Below, one piece after another: positions 11,201-24,900 of a DNA stretch of 64,000 nucleotides. This stretch comes from Heliocidaris erythrogramma. Lineage: Eukaryota > Echinodermata > Echinoidea > Camarodonta > Echinometridae. The DNA lies in the NCBI GenBank assembly GCA_025617745.1, contig CM046870.1, positions 28,291,927 to 28,355,926 of the forward strand, written 5' to 3'. Within the stretch, counting starts at the first letter, position 1. Every line of letters begins with the position of its first letter. Made by a program: the position numbers and the translations under genes. The notes under the pieces were generated by a model that made no database searches, was not told where the DNA came from, and saw only the letters and a list, made by a program, of their open reading frames with translations.

Positions 11201-13970
11201 CAAAAATGGTCATTTTGAATGAGAGTAAAAACATATTTCAATATGGTATTTTACTCCGAAATTTTGTCAGATGGTAGATTAATATCTATACTTTCAGAAA
11301 ATACCAAAAACTTACATTAAATATTTCCACCCCAAACAACCTTTTCCAGCTGTTTACTCTAGAACTTCCATTGCGACTTATTGGTCGTTTTGTGGTGGAG
11401 GGTCACATATGTTGTGTGGGACAAATTGCCCTGAATTGCCCAAACATGACAGACAGTCCAATTTAAGACTTCCATATGCCCTTTGTTTTCATCCTTCAGC
11501 ACAACACATAGTTTTGCCTGACTAACGGGGGAGTAAAATGAATATCATTTATTTACATTGCAGGGGAGAAGATATCTGTTGACCTTCAGATTCGACAGGC
11601 CGAAGACTTCCCTGTAGATCTGTACTACCTTATGGACTTGTCAGACTCCATGTCCGACGATTTGGTCCAGCTTAGGTCCTTGGGAGGAATCCTAGGTGAG
11701 TATTCAATGGAGAAAATGCCATTATAGACCACACTTTTTTTAGTGAAATGAGTTCCTAAAGTAAACTTGTAGATGAAGACTTCCCTGTAGATCTCTACAG
11801 ACTTATGGACTTGTCAGACTCCATGTCCGACCACTTGGTCCAGCTTACAGGGGAGCCTTTCATCAAGTGTTTTGTCAGTGATTTTTACCGACAACTGTTA
11901 TAAGCTACTGAAATCCTTGCATCTGATTGGCTGAGAGCAAATTTGTCAGTAAAAATCACTGACAAAACACTTGATGAAATGCTCCCCAGGAATGAAGGTG
12001 AGAATTTAACCCTGAAAGGACACGGTAGAATCCTCCCACCCCTGGATATGCATCGCGATATGTTGAGGGTGATCTCTTCTTTGTAGCTTAGAGTCTCATG
12101 CATATTTTTAGTGAGCATCGTGGTATAGTGGTTCATTCACTTGTCTCTCAAGCAAAAGGTTGAGGGTTCAATCTCTGCCTAGTGGGTGCGTATTCCCTTA
12201 GACAAGGTATTTTTTCTACAGTTGTCGCTCTCCACCCAGGATTCATTCCTGAAAATGAATCATGCGCTGATAAACAGCTGACAGAGCTATAGCTAGAGTA
12301 ATAATAATCCAAAATCTTTGAAAGCGCATCTAGGCACATTAAATCATAATGTGATATACGCTGTACAAAAAATGTTATATTATTGTTATATATTATTATA
12401 CTAAAACATAAAATTATTAATTTTTTATTAGACCAGTGGCAGGTGTTGTAGAACCATACATGTAGGTTCTGAATTTTATTTCTGTTTCCAAGGTCAGAGA
12501 TCCTTGGCATTATCACACTTTTCATTTATCTACTTGTTAAAGTTTGACATGCTTTCATCGTATTCATTGTATAATGTGTGACGTTTCTCCACTTGTTGCT
12601 TGCAGCTTCTGAAATGAAGAACATCACAAACAATTTCAGGCTGGGCTACGGTGCCTTTATCGATAAAACCGTTATGCCTTACATCGATATCTATCCAGCA
12701 AAGTAAGTATACGTAAAATGTGTCGCAAAAATAGCAAAACAGCATGTTTGTTTGTTTGTTTTTCAATTAATGTTGGATACCTAACCTAACTGCAAATACA
12801 TGTAGTTTGTTGCTGGCATCAGCTTTTAAAGGTCATAGGCCTGTGCGGTGTTGGTTAATTTGTTTTTCCAAAGCTTATGTGAATTCGAACAGACACAAGT
12901 GAAAATTTTAAACTAAGGTGACTGAAATCAAAGATTCATATTCATGTACTGTAAAACCAAAAGATTTTTGTGTTCAAAATTGTCGAGTGGTCAAGATTCT
13001 CAAAAGTTTCATGCCGCCAAATTATCAAATCACAGTTGAAACAACATAAAATTATTGCAATTCGTGAAAGTTTATTGCTGCAAAATTGGCTGTAATTAAC
13101 AAATTGCGAAATTTATATGTTGCGAAAGTTGCTGGTTTTACAGTAGTTCGGGAATGCAACACATGTTGCACATTGGAAGTTATTTCACATTCAATCTTTG
13201 AACGAATGTTTGCAAACAGTATTGTGCTCTTAACCAATTCTCAATGTTTTTTTTTGTTTAACCCCTTCAGGTTACAGAATCCGTGTCTGAACAAGAAGTG
13301 TGGTCCAGCTTTCTCCTTCCATAACGTTCTTCCACTCACACTTCAGACAGACAGATTTACTGTAAGTCACTGCAGGTTTTCATATAAATATACATTGCAT
13401 GTCAATGACTTAGATCTATAACATTGTGTGTTGAGAGCCAGAAGGGCGTTAACTCTGTGTTAAAACATATGAGTTAACGCCCTTCTGGCTCTCAACACAC
13501 GACATCTTATAAGGTTACTGTAAATGCAGAAATATTCACGGTACATTAATTTTCGCGGATTGCTATTTTCGGCGGGCGCGAATTCTAGAACACGCGAAAA
13601 TATTAGCACGATTTCTTATGCATGTTTTCAATGGACGCTGTTTTGCGCGCTTCATCTGATTGATACATGTTTGCATCCAATTCATTTTAGAGTGCGAGTG
13701 AGTAATTGTGCAGCGCGAATTCAAGACCCCGCGAATATGTTTTTGGGTCGCCCAGCGCGAAAATTTAATCACGCGAAAATAAAAGCGTTTAAAGTAGCTT
13801 TATGTAGCTTAGTGAAACAGAGTGGCCCGTGAAGACGCACCCGGAACGCAAACCGTTTGCAAATGGGTGGGTGATAGTGGGGAATTAAAAGTTGTAATTT
13901 GACATATGGAATGACAGTTTGGGTAAAATTAACCCTAAAAAGGCCGGGGGGGGGGGGGGGGAGGATGGAA

Positions 13971-14006
<36 letters not shown>

Positions 14007-15897
14007 GATCTCAGCCGTGGAGTGATGAAATTTCTGCAACTTGTCACACAGTTAGAATAACTATATCTCAAACTGTTTTTGAATCATCGCTATTTGATTA
14101 TTTACATATTCACGAATTGAAAATTCTACATTGTGTACAATACACATGGAAAAACCTTATTTTTCATGCAAATTTTATAAATTTGGTATCAAAGGATGTG
14201 TAAAACTGTAGGCAAAATAGTCATGAAAGCGTGCGGCGCAAAAAAAATTATCCTCAAACATATCGTGGCAAACGTCGGGGGGGGGGGGGGGTGGATTCAA
14301 CCCCCCAGCCCTTTTTTAGGGTTAAATTAAGGTAGATGTACACGTAGTAGAGGTATTTTTACCAGCTCTGTGACTTAATGATATAAAATATAAAATTCTG
14401 ATTTTCAACAATATGCATTTCCCGTTCCGAACGTGTCTTTTCGTGCCACTACATTTCGCAAAGCTACAGTGACCTAAAGATATTAAACATGCATGCCAAT
14501 GTCTTCCTCGGAAATAAAATTGTGCTGGAATCTACATGTTCATGTATTTCAATTTGCTGGGAAAGTATTAAGCAAATGGTTTGCTGATTAATGAGTTTAA
14601 GTAAAAGTCTGCCTCCTTTTTGTGTTTCTTTTATTTGTCCGAATCGCATGCTCTCATAAAAACCTTGGCATGGAGATTTTTTTATTGTAAGGAAATAAAG
14701 GTATTTGAGCAAGTCAAGCTGCACAGGACCTACGTTTCACCGCATTTTCAATGAGGTTTTAAAGGCATGATCTTTAGATTCTAACACAAAAATACATAGC
14801 TTCCTTTAACACTGACATTTATTAGTTATGAAATTTGTTTGATGTACAGACAACAAAAAATTGTCCAGTATTCATCTTGCCTTTAATAGAGGATGTATAA
14901 AGGGCTTGATCTTGAATTAATAATTTTTTTGAAATACTGTTTATTTATATGTATGTAGACAGGGTGACTCATTATCACCAATGGTGATGTTCTTCCATGG
15001 GCCTGTTTGGTAACGGCAATAGAAATCATGAATATAGACTCCGGGGAGCGTTTCATCAAGCGTTTTGTCAGTCATTTTTACTGACAAATTTGCTCTCAGC
15101 CAATCAGATGCAAGGATTTCAGTAGCTTATAACAGTTGTCAGTAAAAATCACTGACAAAGCACTTGATGAAACGCTCCCCAAAATATAAACATTGATTCC
15201 TCATTTTACTACATTTGCCACTCTCCACCCAGGTGAAGGAAGTGGGTACCCGGTAGGAAGAAATTCTTTGAATGCTTCAGCGCCTTATCATGGCAGCTTG
15301 GCTAAAGCCGGGGTAATAATATGACACTTTGTAAAGCGCAGTAGAGTATATTTGTGTAGTAGCTGCACAGTATTATTATTGTTATTAGTATTATTATTTT
15401 TAATTACTCAAACTTCTTTGTTTGTCTTCCAGGAGGAGGTTTCAAAGGTGAACAGCTCAGGGAACTTGGACAGCCCTGAAGGTGGCATGGATGCCATGAT
15501 GCAAGCCACCGTCTGTACAGTAAGTTACTTTGTTTCAATCTGCAGTCCCATGCATTTGTTTCTGTGTATTATGTTGTCAGCTGATATTGTTTCCCCCTTG
15601 CTTTGAATGCCTTTATCTTGCAATATGCAAGTAATTTTAGTTAACCCATTGACGACAGAGTTCTTACATTCCCATAGACTTATTATAGGGATCACTCAGT
15701 ACCCGTAGGCAATGAGTTAATATACTTCAATTCTTCTGAGCCACTGGTCTACACTTTACATAAATGAACTTTGGGGGTCCAATTCTTGGTTCTTATACTC
15801 TATTTCCATGTTAAAATTGGGGCTCGTAAGAAAAATGATAATCACAATGTGCTCTTTCTTATCTCCTACTCTCGTCCTGCCTTCCCTCTCCTCTACA

Positions 15898-15931
<34 letters not shown>

Positions 15932-18900
15932 CTCTCCTCTTTCTCTCCCCTTCTCTTCTCTCTTTTTTCCTCTCTCCTCTCTTCCTCTCCTCTCTTCCTC
16001 TCCTCTTTCTTCTTCCTCTCTCCTCTCTTCCTCTCTCCTCTCTTCCTCTCCTCTCTTCCTCTCCTCTTTTTTCTTCCTCTCTCCTCTCTTCCTTTCCTCT
16101 TTCTTCCTCTCTCTCTCTCTCTCTCTCTTCCTCTCCTCTTTCTCTCCCCTTCTCTTCTCCTCTTTCTTGCTCTCTCTCTTCCTCTCCTCTCTCTCCTCCT
16201 CTCCCTCCTCTCCTCTTTCTTCTCTTTCATCCATCCCTTCCCCATCCCTCCTCTCCTGTCCTTCCCGTATGCATCCTCCAGGATGAGATTGGTTGGAGAG
16301 ATAGAGCCAGACATCTTCTTGTTTACACCACTGATGCTAGCTTCCATATTGCTGGAGATGGAAAGGTAAGTGTGGTACTTGGTACTCTGACATCGTATGC
16401 TCCGGCAACAATTGCTCTGGGCTTTATTTCCTCAAAGGGACATGGTTAGGGTTAGGGTTGCAGTAAGGTCAAAGGTTACTCTATACGCCTTAATGTGATT
16501 AGGTAACTTTGTGGAGGCTTGATAAAATCTGAGCTTTCTGGCCTTACATCCTATCAGTGTATGTAATATGGTGAAAAATGAAGCCCATGAGGAAAAAAGC
16601 ACTTCAAAATCGTCATGTGCTTCACAAAAGTAAACATATGCAAGTGGCCGGAAATGCCAGACTCATGTTACGCTTTCGTAAATGGGAGTATTCAGTTACA
16701 TATATCTTAATAATAGCATTATATATTTGAAAACCTTTCTATGCCTGGCTATTCATTTATCCTTCTGAACATCATTATACAAGACAAATATAAAAATTCA
16801 ACACTTTATTAAATCAATCCTCCACAAAGTTACCGAATTTTGTACGTGGCCTCACGACGGCTGAATCTTTCGCGCTCAAATTTCATGACTTTTTTCCCTG
16901 ATGTTTCACGCACATTTTGATACCTCATTTATGTGGATCGGTCATATGGTTCTGGCAAAAAAGTAACCATTCCTAGTAATCATTACAATTTCTTGTTTAT
17001 TATCACAATATTCATTTAACAAATATGCTTTATGGTTGGCAAACAATAGAATACATTAAAATTCAAAAACAAAAAAATACATAAGATTAAAAACAAAAAA
17101 AATACATAAGAATAAAAACAAAGAAATACATTATTGGCTTGTAATACACATGACACAGCTAATTTGCATATTAATAAATATTAATGAATAAAACACTGTT
17201 TTACCCAATTTTCTTTCTTTTTATGTATTTGTGAGTCTTAGAGGTCCAGTTACAGCCAATATTCAATCCATTTTCATCTTCATATAGCAAAATTTACCAT
17301 TTTGAGAAAATAAAAATCGAAAAAATTTGCATATTATGTAATAAAAAAATTAATACATAAAAAATGAACAAGAATATTGAAAAAATTACACCGGGATTGT
17401 GTTCTACACAAGTTAATCTACATCTGTGCCAAGTTCATGCGTGCAGAGTCAACCATTGCCGAGATCTTAGGGCGAGGGGCCTGGGAGGCCCCCCCCCCCC
17501 CCCCCGGCCATAAGAACTCCCAAAATACCCCGGCCTAGTTAGGGTTAAAATGTTGTGAATCGTACTAGCAAGGCTCACTATGAACATGATGACAAAGAAA
17601 GCGGACAAAATATACAGCTCATTGTACCCTCCACACTTGTTCTGGTAGACAAAAGAACATCCCTTCATTGCTATTATGTAAAAATATGTAGAACAGGTGA
17701 ATATGCATGTGACACCTGTTCTACATATTTTTACATAATAGCAATGAAGGGATGTTCTATTGTCTACCAGATCCAGTGTGGAAGGTACAATGAGGAGCTG
17801 TATTATATTTTGTCCGCTTCTTTGTTTGCCATGTTCATAGTGGCTATTTCGCGAGTGGTTGAATTCTTATTCAGAAAATTCTCAGATTCTCAGCACTGAC
17901 GATTTCTGACCAGGAGACAGCAAATCCAACTGGCTACTTATGTCAGCAGTATTTTAGAGTGTTGTTGAATTTGCGACCCACTCGCTTTTCGTAAAATTCA
18001 CGAAAATAAATCCTCTGCAGATTATATCATGGTGTATACAGTACAGTGTTTGGTCCAGGGTTAAACTTTAGTATTGGGTTAGTGTATAGAAGTGATGCGG
18101 AGCGGCAGTTGTCGTACAACTGTGGTTCTCTGGCACTGCCTCTCGCTATCCCAATGAGTGTTAACCCCTTCCATGCCACCAGGTTTTTGAGCAATTGTCA
18201 AAAAAAGAACTTTTAAGAGTTAAATATCAACTTTCAATGAGTTTTTTTTTCTTGAGTCAGCTGGGAAGCATAGGAATAAATATTATATTGAAGGCACAGG
18301 TTACTGTATGAGAAAGAATTTTCAAGCCATTCTGAGCCTAAACAAAATGTTCAACACTCAAATTTGGGGGCGGGATTTGCCGCCCACGTCATGGGAGGGG
18401 TTAAGGATTGAAAGGAGTGTATCTGTTTTGCAAAGTTCTTCAAATGTCATAAAACATGGCATGGATCAGCATTAATGAGCAGAAGAGCAAAATTCACAGA
18501 AAATTTTGAGTCTATTTCTAACGCAGTACATTGTGCAGTTCATGTAAGAGCAATTCAATAGTAACTAATCCTTAACCCTAAAAAGACTGGGGGGCCTAAA
18601 AGGCCCCCCCCCCTCGACGTTTCGCATGATAACTCCGGAATGCGAAAAGCTTTCACCGCGCCGCTCCGTGACTTATTACTTTCAAGTCTCGCGCAACTTT
18701 TGAGACCAAATTTGTCTCGCTTGTGCGTGCCGTTTTTAAGCCACGCCCCTTTGAAAAAAGTTTGTCAACCCCAAAATTGCTCAGAAACGTGATTTTGTGT
18801 ACAAAGTCAATGCAAATTGTGTTTTTACAATTAATTCATATAAAAATTCATACTTTTAATTTCAATGGCTGAAATTAATTGATTTTAGCATAATTATGCT

Positions 18901-21900
18901 TCTAAAAATGTTTGCAACAAATTTCGCTAAAAAAAAACAAAAAACAAACGGTCGAAAAAACAATGAAATACATAAGAAATTAATAAAACAATAAAAAAAA
19001 AAAAAAAAATTGTTGATTCCGAAATTTTTTTATGTACAATTGTTTGGAATGTAACAAGGAATATTTACACCAAAAATCAGCATCCTAGAAGCTTTATTTA
19101 GTGATTGAGGGCAAAAAGTATGCTTTTACGCATAAATTAGAATAATTAAATAATTCAAAATAATTAATATTTTTCGAAAATCTGAGGATGCAATTTTGTA
19201 GTTTACGCGAGGCTTTACGCGCGTGCAAAATTTTGCGACGATCACGCAATCAGCGGCCGAGATCTCGGAGGGGCCCTTTAGGCCCCCCCCCCCCCCAGGT
19301 TTTCAGCCTCTAAAATACCCCAGTCTTTTTAGGGTTAAAGTCTCTAAATTGGCAACACAGGGTAAAATATATAATCATTATTTTCGTGTACAAGTTGGCA
19401 AATTTTCTGATTAATTTTGCCACTTTCGTTCACAGTGGTTCATTTAATAGACATTTTTATATTTTCAAACTATGAAAAAATTATTGGTGCCAGTTTGAGG
19501 AGGGAAAGCTGATTGATTAATTTAGACCTGAAAAAAAATTTGAACTGCTATGGGTTAATCTTTTTTTTCCCCCCACTAGTTACATTTACCATCTATCCCA
19601 TGTTTTAACCTACAGCTTGGTGGTATCGTAAAACCCAATGACGGCAGATGCCATATGGATAATACAGGCTTTGAATACACTATGGCAAATGAAATGGTAA
19701 GATCATGGGAAGAATAGCTGCAATACTTTTATGATCTACAAAAGGTACATATAATGGCTGGTTGTTTCCAGTGTTATTGCTTTTTGGAGAGAAGTGGTTC
19801 TGACTGAATTGACAATCTTATACTATGCAGGAACCATGTATTGTAAGATGGATGTAGTTTGGACTAGAAATATTACCAACAGGCTACCTATTTTGTTTGT
19901 TACTGGAAAGTGCAAACAGAAATATGTAAATATGAGGCTAGTAATTGAAATTGGTTACTGTTAGTAGATTTGATATTTTTATCTCATATTTAACTCCCAA
20001 TTTTCTAATACAGTTTCAAGAATAATCCTTACCATGATAACTTTGCTAGTTAAATGTTCCTCCCTTTAAAAATAATTAAATTTATATCTGCAGAGATGTC
20101 ATGGTCTAGTGGATACGTCACCGGAGTGTGGATCACATGGTTCGCGGTTCGCGTCCTGCCGTTGCACTACTGTCCTTTGGCAAGACATTAATCTGTATTT
20201 TCCGCTCTCCACCCAGGGCCCTCTTGCATAAAACACAACTCAAAAATTAAACGCACGTCCATAATACGCGATCCTGATTGGTTGAAAATCAAGTTGCGTC
20301 TAATTTTTTGACTTGCAATTAAACGCAACTTTTTATGCAAGAGGGCCCAGGTGTAGTAAATGAGGACCTGGTAGGAATTTATTCCTTGAATGCTTTCAGC
20401 GCCAGGGTAATAATACTTTGTAGGCGCCATGAGCATCCCCTGGGATGGATACGCACGCAATGTAAATGTAGCTATTATTATTATTATTATTGTTGTTTTT
20501 ATTATTCTGTATACCTTCATGTAGGACTATCCTTCCATTAGTAGACTGAGCCAGAAAATGAAGGACAACAGCATTCTACCAATCTTCGCCATCGGTAAAG
20601 CTGGAGTAGATAAACAGGATCCGTTTGTCTTCTACGAGGTGAGATAAGCACCGCCTTACTCTTGATGAAATTGATGGATGCGATAATGGTGTCCCCTCTT
20701 CTCTGTGTTTTCCCCCACCCCTACTTCTCCGCTTTGAAAAACATTCTGCCCCCGAGTGATCTCGTGGTGGTGACGGTGGTCATGATGATGATGCTAGTCA
20801 TAATCGTGATAGTATCATCACCATCATGATCATTATCGAGGGGTTACTGACATGATGACACTTCCTCCGTCCACTTCTTCTTGTCTCGAGCATCCTCCTC
20901 AGTGAGACCAACCTTTCTTCCTCTTTGGCCACCATATCTTTCCATGTAATCTTCGTTCTTCCTTTGACTCTTTGGCCATCCACTTCCAAATCCCACGCTC
21001 TTTTCATTTTCCCTTCCCTTCTCATTAATAATGGCAAGATGTTGATGGTGATGGTGATGGTGTTAGAGGTTTTAGTGGTGGTGATGAGGATACATGTAAC
21101 TATGATGATGGTGATGATGATGGTGATGATGATGTTTGTAGTGGTGGTGGTGATTTAGGTGATGTTGACGATGGTGATCATAATTATCAATCATCTTTTG
21201 ATCATAATGATAAGATGTTCATGATGTTCAAATTGTACTTCAAAAAGTTATTTTGATTATGATTTAGTACTTTCTTTTCCTAGACAAGAAGTCAAACTTC
21301 ACGTTCACCCCCCCCCCCCAATTCCTCCTGTAATGAAAAAGTGATGAAGCAGGTTCATTATACCCTTTTTCCTCCCTTTAATTTCAGGATCTTCCACAGT
21401 ATTTTGTAGAGGCCAAAGCAGCCAGGCTTTCTGCTGATTCATCAAACATTGTAGATTTGATCAAGAATATCTATTTGGTAAGTTTCTGAATGTTTTACGG
21501 CAACTCTTTGACAAATAAGACTACAATTAGCTTTTAGCTTTTTCATTACGTATTTCCTTTTGAGAAAATGAAACTGCAATGCAGTGATTTCTAGAATAGT
21601 TTATCGTGCTGAAGATTAATTGTTTGGACTACTAGAATATACATATAAATAGATTAATGAAAACTGCTGGATATTACTGAACTACTAAAATGACATGTTC
21701 TATTATTGGGCACCTGGATGGGACAACTTGCTAGATTTTTCTCTATTCTGTTTTTCCCAAATCCATTTGCCATATTGTCATTTATTTGTAGTACTGAACT
21801 TAAAGTGAATCATCAATATTTTTTTCTCCGGTCATTACCGGAACTCAAATTTACGTTTGGGTTACTTATCAACACCATTTGTAAGGAAAATTTACATTGA

Positions 21901-24900
21901 ATTGACATTGTCCTTTACAATTTATACCCTTCCTGGTGTAGAATATCACGTCAGAAGTGAAAGTAGAAGACGATGCCGACAGAGAACTGTTTGAGGTGGA
22001 CTACGTGGCCCACTGCTTGGACGGATCGGTGGCCAAGGGTGTTAGTAACTGCAGCGGGCTGAAGCTAGGAGACCAAATCAGCTTTGATGTAGAGATCACC
22101 ATGAATAACTTAAGCTGCACAGAGAATGATGGAATGCATACGTAAGTACTCTCTCTCTCTCTCTCTCATTTCAAGGGAAGGTTGAGTTCTGGGAAAGGTT
22201 ACAAAAAAATAATTGTTGAGCTTTCTCATTCCTTTCATGTCAGTTTGGAAGAACATCTAATGCCCTCATCTAATGCCCTCATATTCGAAATATGACGAGA
22301 AACAATGTTTTCTTTTGTTTATCCACTATTCTACCTCATTTTCCTCCTGTATAATTTAGTTTGTGCCAATTCTAGAGTAGGAACTGCTCAAAATGCCCAA
22401 TGTTGCGGGGTCTATACATGATGCACCACGCGTTACCCCGGGGTATAGCGTTGTACCCCGGGGTACCATAGTGTCCCTGTATTAATTAAAGAGTTGCGAC
22501 AACTGGGGATTTGAACGCCATTTTGTTTCCACTATTACATAACATTTCCATTCAATTCCGATGAGCACCTGGGTGTTCTCAATAGAAAGAATTCGAACGG
22601 CATTTTGTTTCCAGAAAAGTGAGACGTCCATGTCGCAACTCTTTAATACAGGGACACTATGGTACCTCGAGTACAACGCTACCCCGGGGTACAACGCTAC
22701 CCCGGGGGAACGCGTGGTGCATCACATGGCCAGCAAGTCATTTGATATAAAAGGTGAGGACCGATTAAGCACTCTGAGCCCCCCTTTTCCATGTTTCGTT
22801 CTGTTGTACCAGATCTCGAATAGAAGCTGAGCATAGATATTACCACACATCTAACTCAATTTGTTTTCTCCCTCATATTTTGTTTTCTGATTCTCAGGAT
22901 TAAAATAGGTCCGACCGCCTTCAAGGAATATCTTGTCCTCAATATCAAAGCCCTATGTGAATGTAATTGCTCAAGCAGTGAGGTATGTATACAACAGTTT
23001 GTGGAGAGAGGGGTTTGGGGGGGTGCTGAAAACAGACTCTATTCCCCCCCCCCCCCCCTCATGTTTACAGTGATGGGATTGGAGTATTGAAATTTGGGGG
23101 GAAATATAGTTGAAATGCCTTCATTGATAATTCTGTGATAAATAGTTGCTGAAGGGGAACAAGAAGTGGTATGCCCCTCCCTTGATATTTATAGAGATGG
23201 AGTTGAAGCAATAAATAGATATAGGGGGAGCATGAAGGAGGGGGGGGGGGGAGAGTCACCACTTTATGTTTGTAGAATAGTGGTTTGGGTAACAGGCAGT
23301 TACAGGGGGGACGTAGAATGATATGTCCCCCTCCCCTTCATGCTTGTAAAGATGGAATAAAGGAATAGAGATAGATGCAGGGGAGGGGGGGGGGGGGCAG
23401 AGAGGATGTGCCCCTTCACATGTCCACAAGTTTAGGCATGGTTAATCCTATCAGATATCCTCCCCCTCCAATGTATTCTCCAATATGTTATTTTCACTAT
23501 CTAGGCATTGGACACAGTGCAGATTATCATTACATGAATATTAAAAGAGTGAATTTGTAATAATTCCAAAACTGTTTTAAATATAGATGTGAAACTGCAT
23601 GGGCTTATTCATTATAAGATGCCCCTTACATTTTTTTACCTATTTGATAAGTTTCAAAATTGTATGACGCTTTATGGCCGCGATCCCCAGAAGAATCAGT
23701 ATCTTCCCGTCTTTAAGATCACCAGAATAACCTGATCTCTTAGCATTACAGCTGATTAGGACTTTATTCGTTCTGTATTTTCTTTATGTAGCCGGAGCCC
23801 AATTCCAGTAAATGTAATTTCCATGGTACGTTCACGTGTGGAGCCTGCGTATGTAACGAGGGACGATCAGGTAGAACCTGTGAATGCGATAGAGCAGAGG
23901 CTGAAGGACTCGACCAAAGCTGTGTAGCGTAAGTATTGTATCGTGTAATCTTGTAACAGGGGTTATCAATCACCGACGGTGGACTTCTCTTTTACGACCG
24001 ACAGGTCTTACGCAGTGCTTGAGACCTCCCCAAGGTCTTAAGTTCCGCCCTGTTAGGAAAAGTATTCATCATAAATGAAGCATCCAAAAGAAAATTCTCA
24101 TTTTGGCAACCTCCCCAAGAAAAATCTCCCATTGTACCATCCAATTTTGCTGGTGTAGGCCTACACACATTAATTCAGTTCCAACCAGTCGGGCGTATGC
24201 AAACTATGAAGCACGTGGAAACTGGCGACTTGATCTATGTTTTTAATATTCAGGTGTGAAATATATCAGTGCATGCATGGAATAATGTTGTACTTTGCTC
24301 ATGTTGTTGTGTGCCGGTAGAAAAGGTGCTTGGTTCCTTTACTTCCTGTTTGTATTGTTTGTTTTCAAATTTCTGTTCATTCTTGCTTTTTACCGAAATG
24401 CAACACAAAAAGCTCCAGCACATCTTCATTTTGAAGTTTAGTTTAGTTTATTTACATGTATTTCTCATTTCTCAATATAACAAACTACAAATGAAATACA
24501 TATATTCATAGTACAAAAATAGATAACAATATATAACAATATAGTACGGATATAGATAAATAATAGTACAGATATAGATAATAATAGTACATATATAGAT
24601 AACAATAAAGCTGTTCTTTGTCATACATGTAACTTGTTTTTTTTTGAATGGATATAGATTTTGCTTATGTTAGCGATCTTCAATATAGAAGTAATGTTCT
24701 TTATCATTGTTACGGTTATGTGATATGCAAATATGTTTGAACTTGGTGAATCATTTCAAATGTGAAGAAAGACTGTTCTCATCAAAGGCAATGAAGGAAA
24801 ATGGGGGGGGGTGGGTGGTGGGTGGGGGGGGGGGGGGGGAGGATGCATATCCATATGAATCCGAAATCAGCTGCACTTTTTATTGCGTCAAATATGGAGG

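Noticed and set aside
15771..16449. Long frames of 113-213 codons on both strands
   Set aside because: They translate the polypyrimidine tract; the only real coding bases here are exon 7 (16282-16365).
16444..16460. Telomere-like TTAGGG repeats
   Set aside because: Only two to three units; too short to indicate an interstitial telomere.
20925..21158. 77-codon Val/Met-rich frame
   Set aside because: Translation of GATGGT-type simple repeats next to a LINE fossil.
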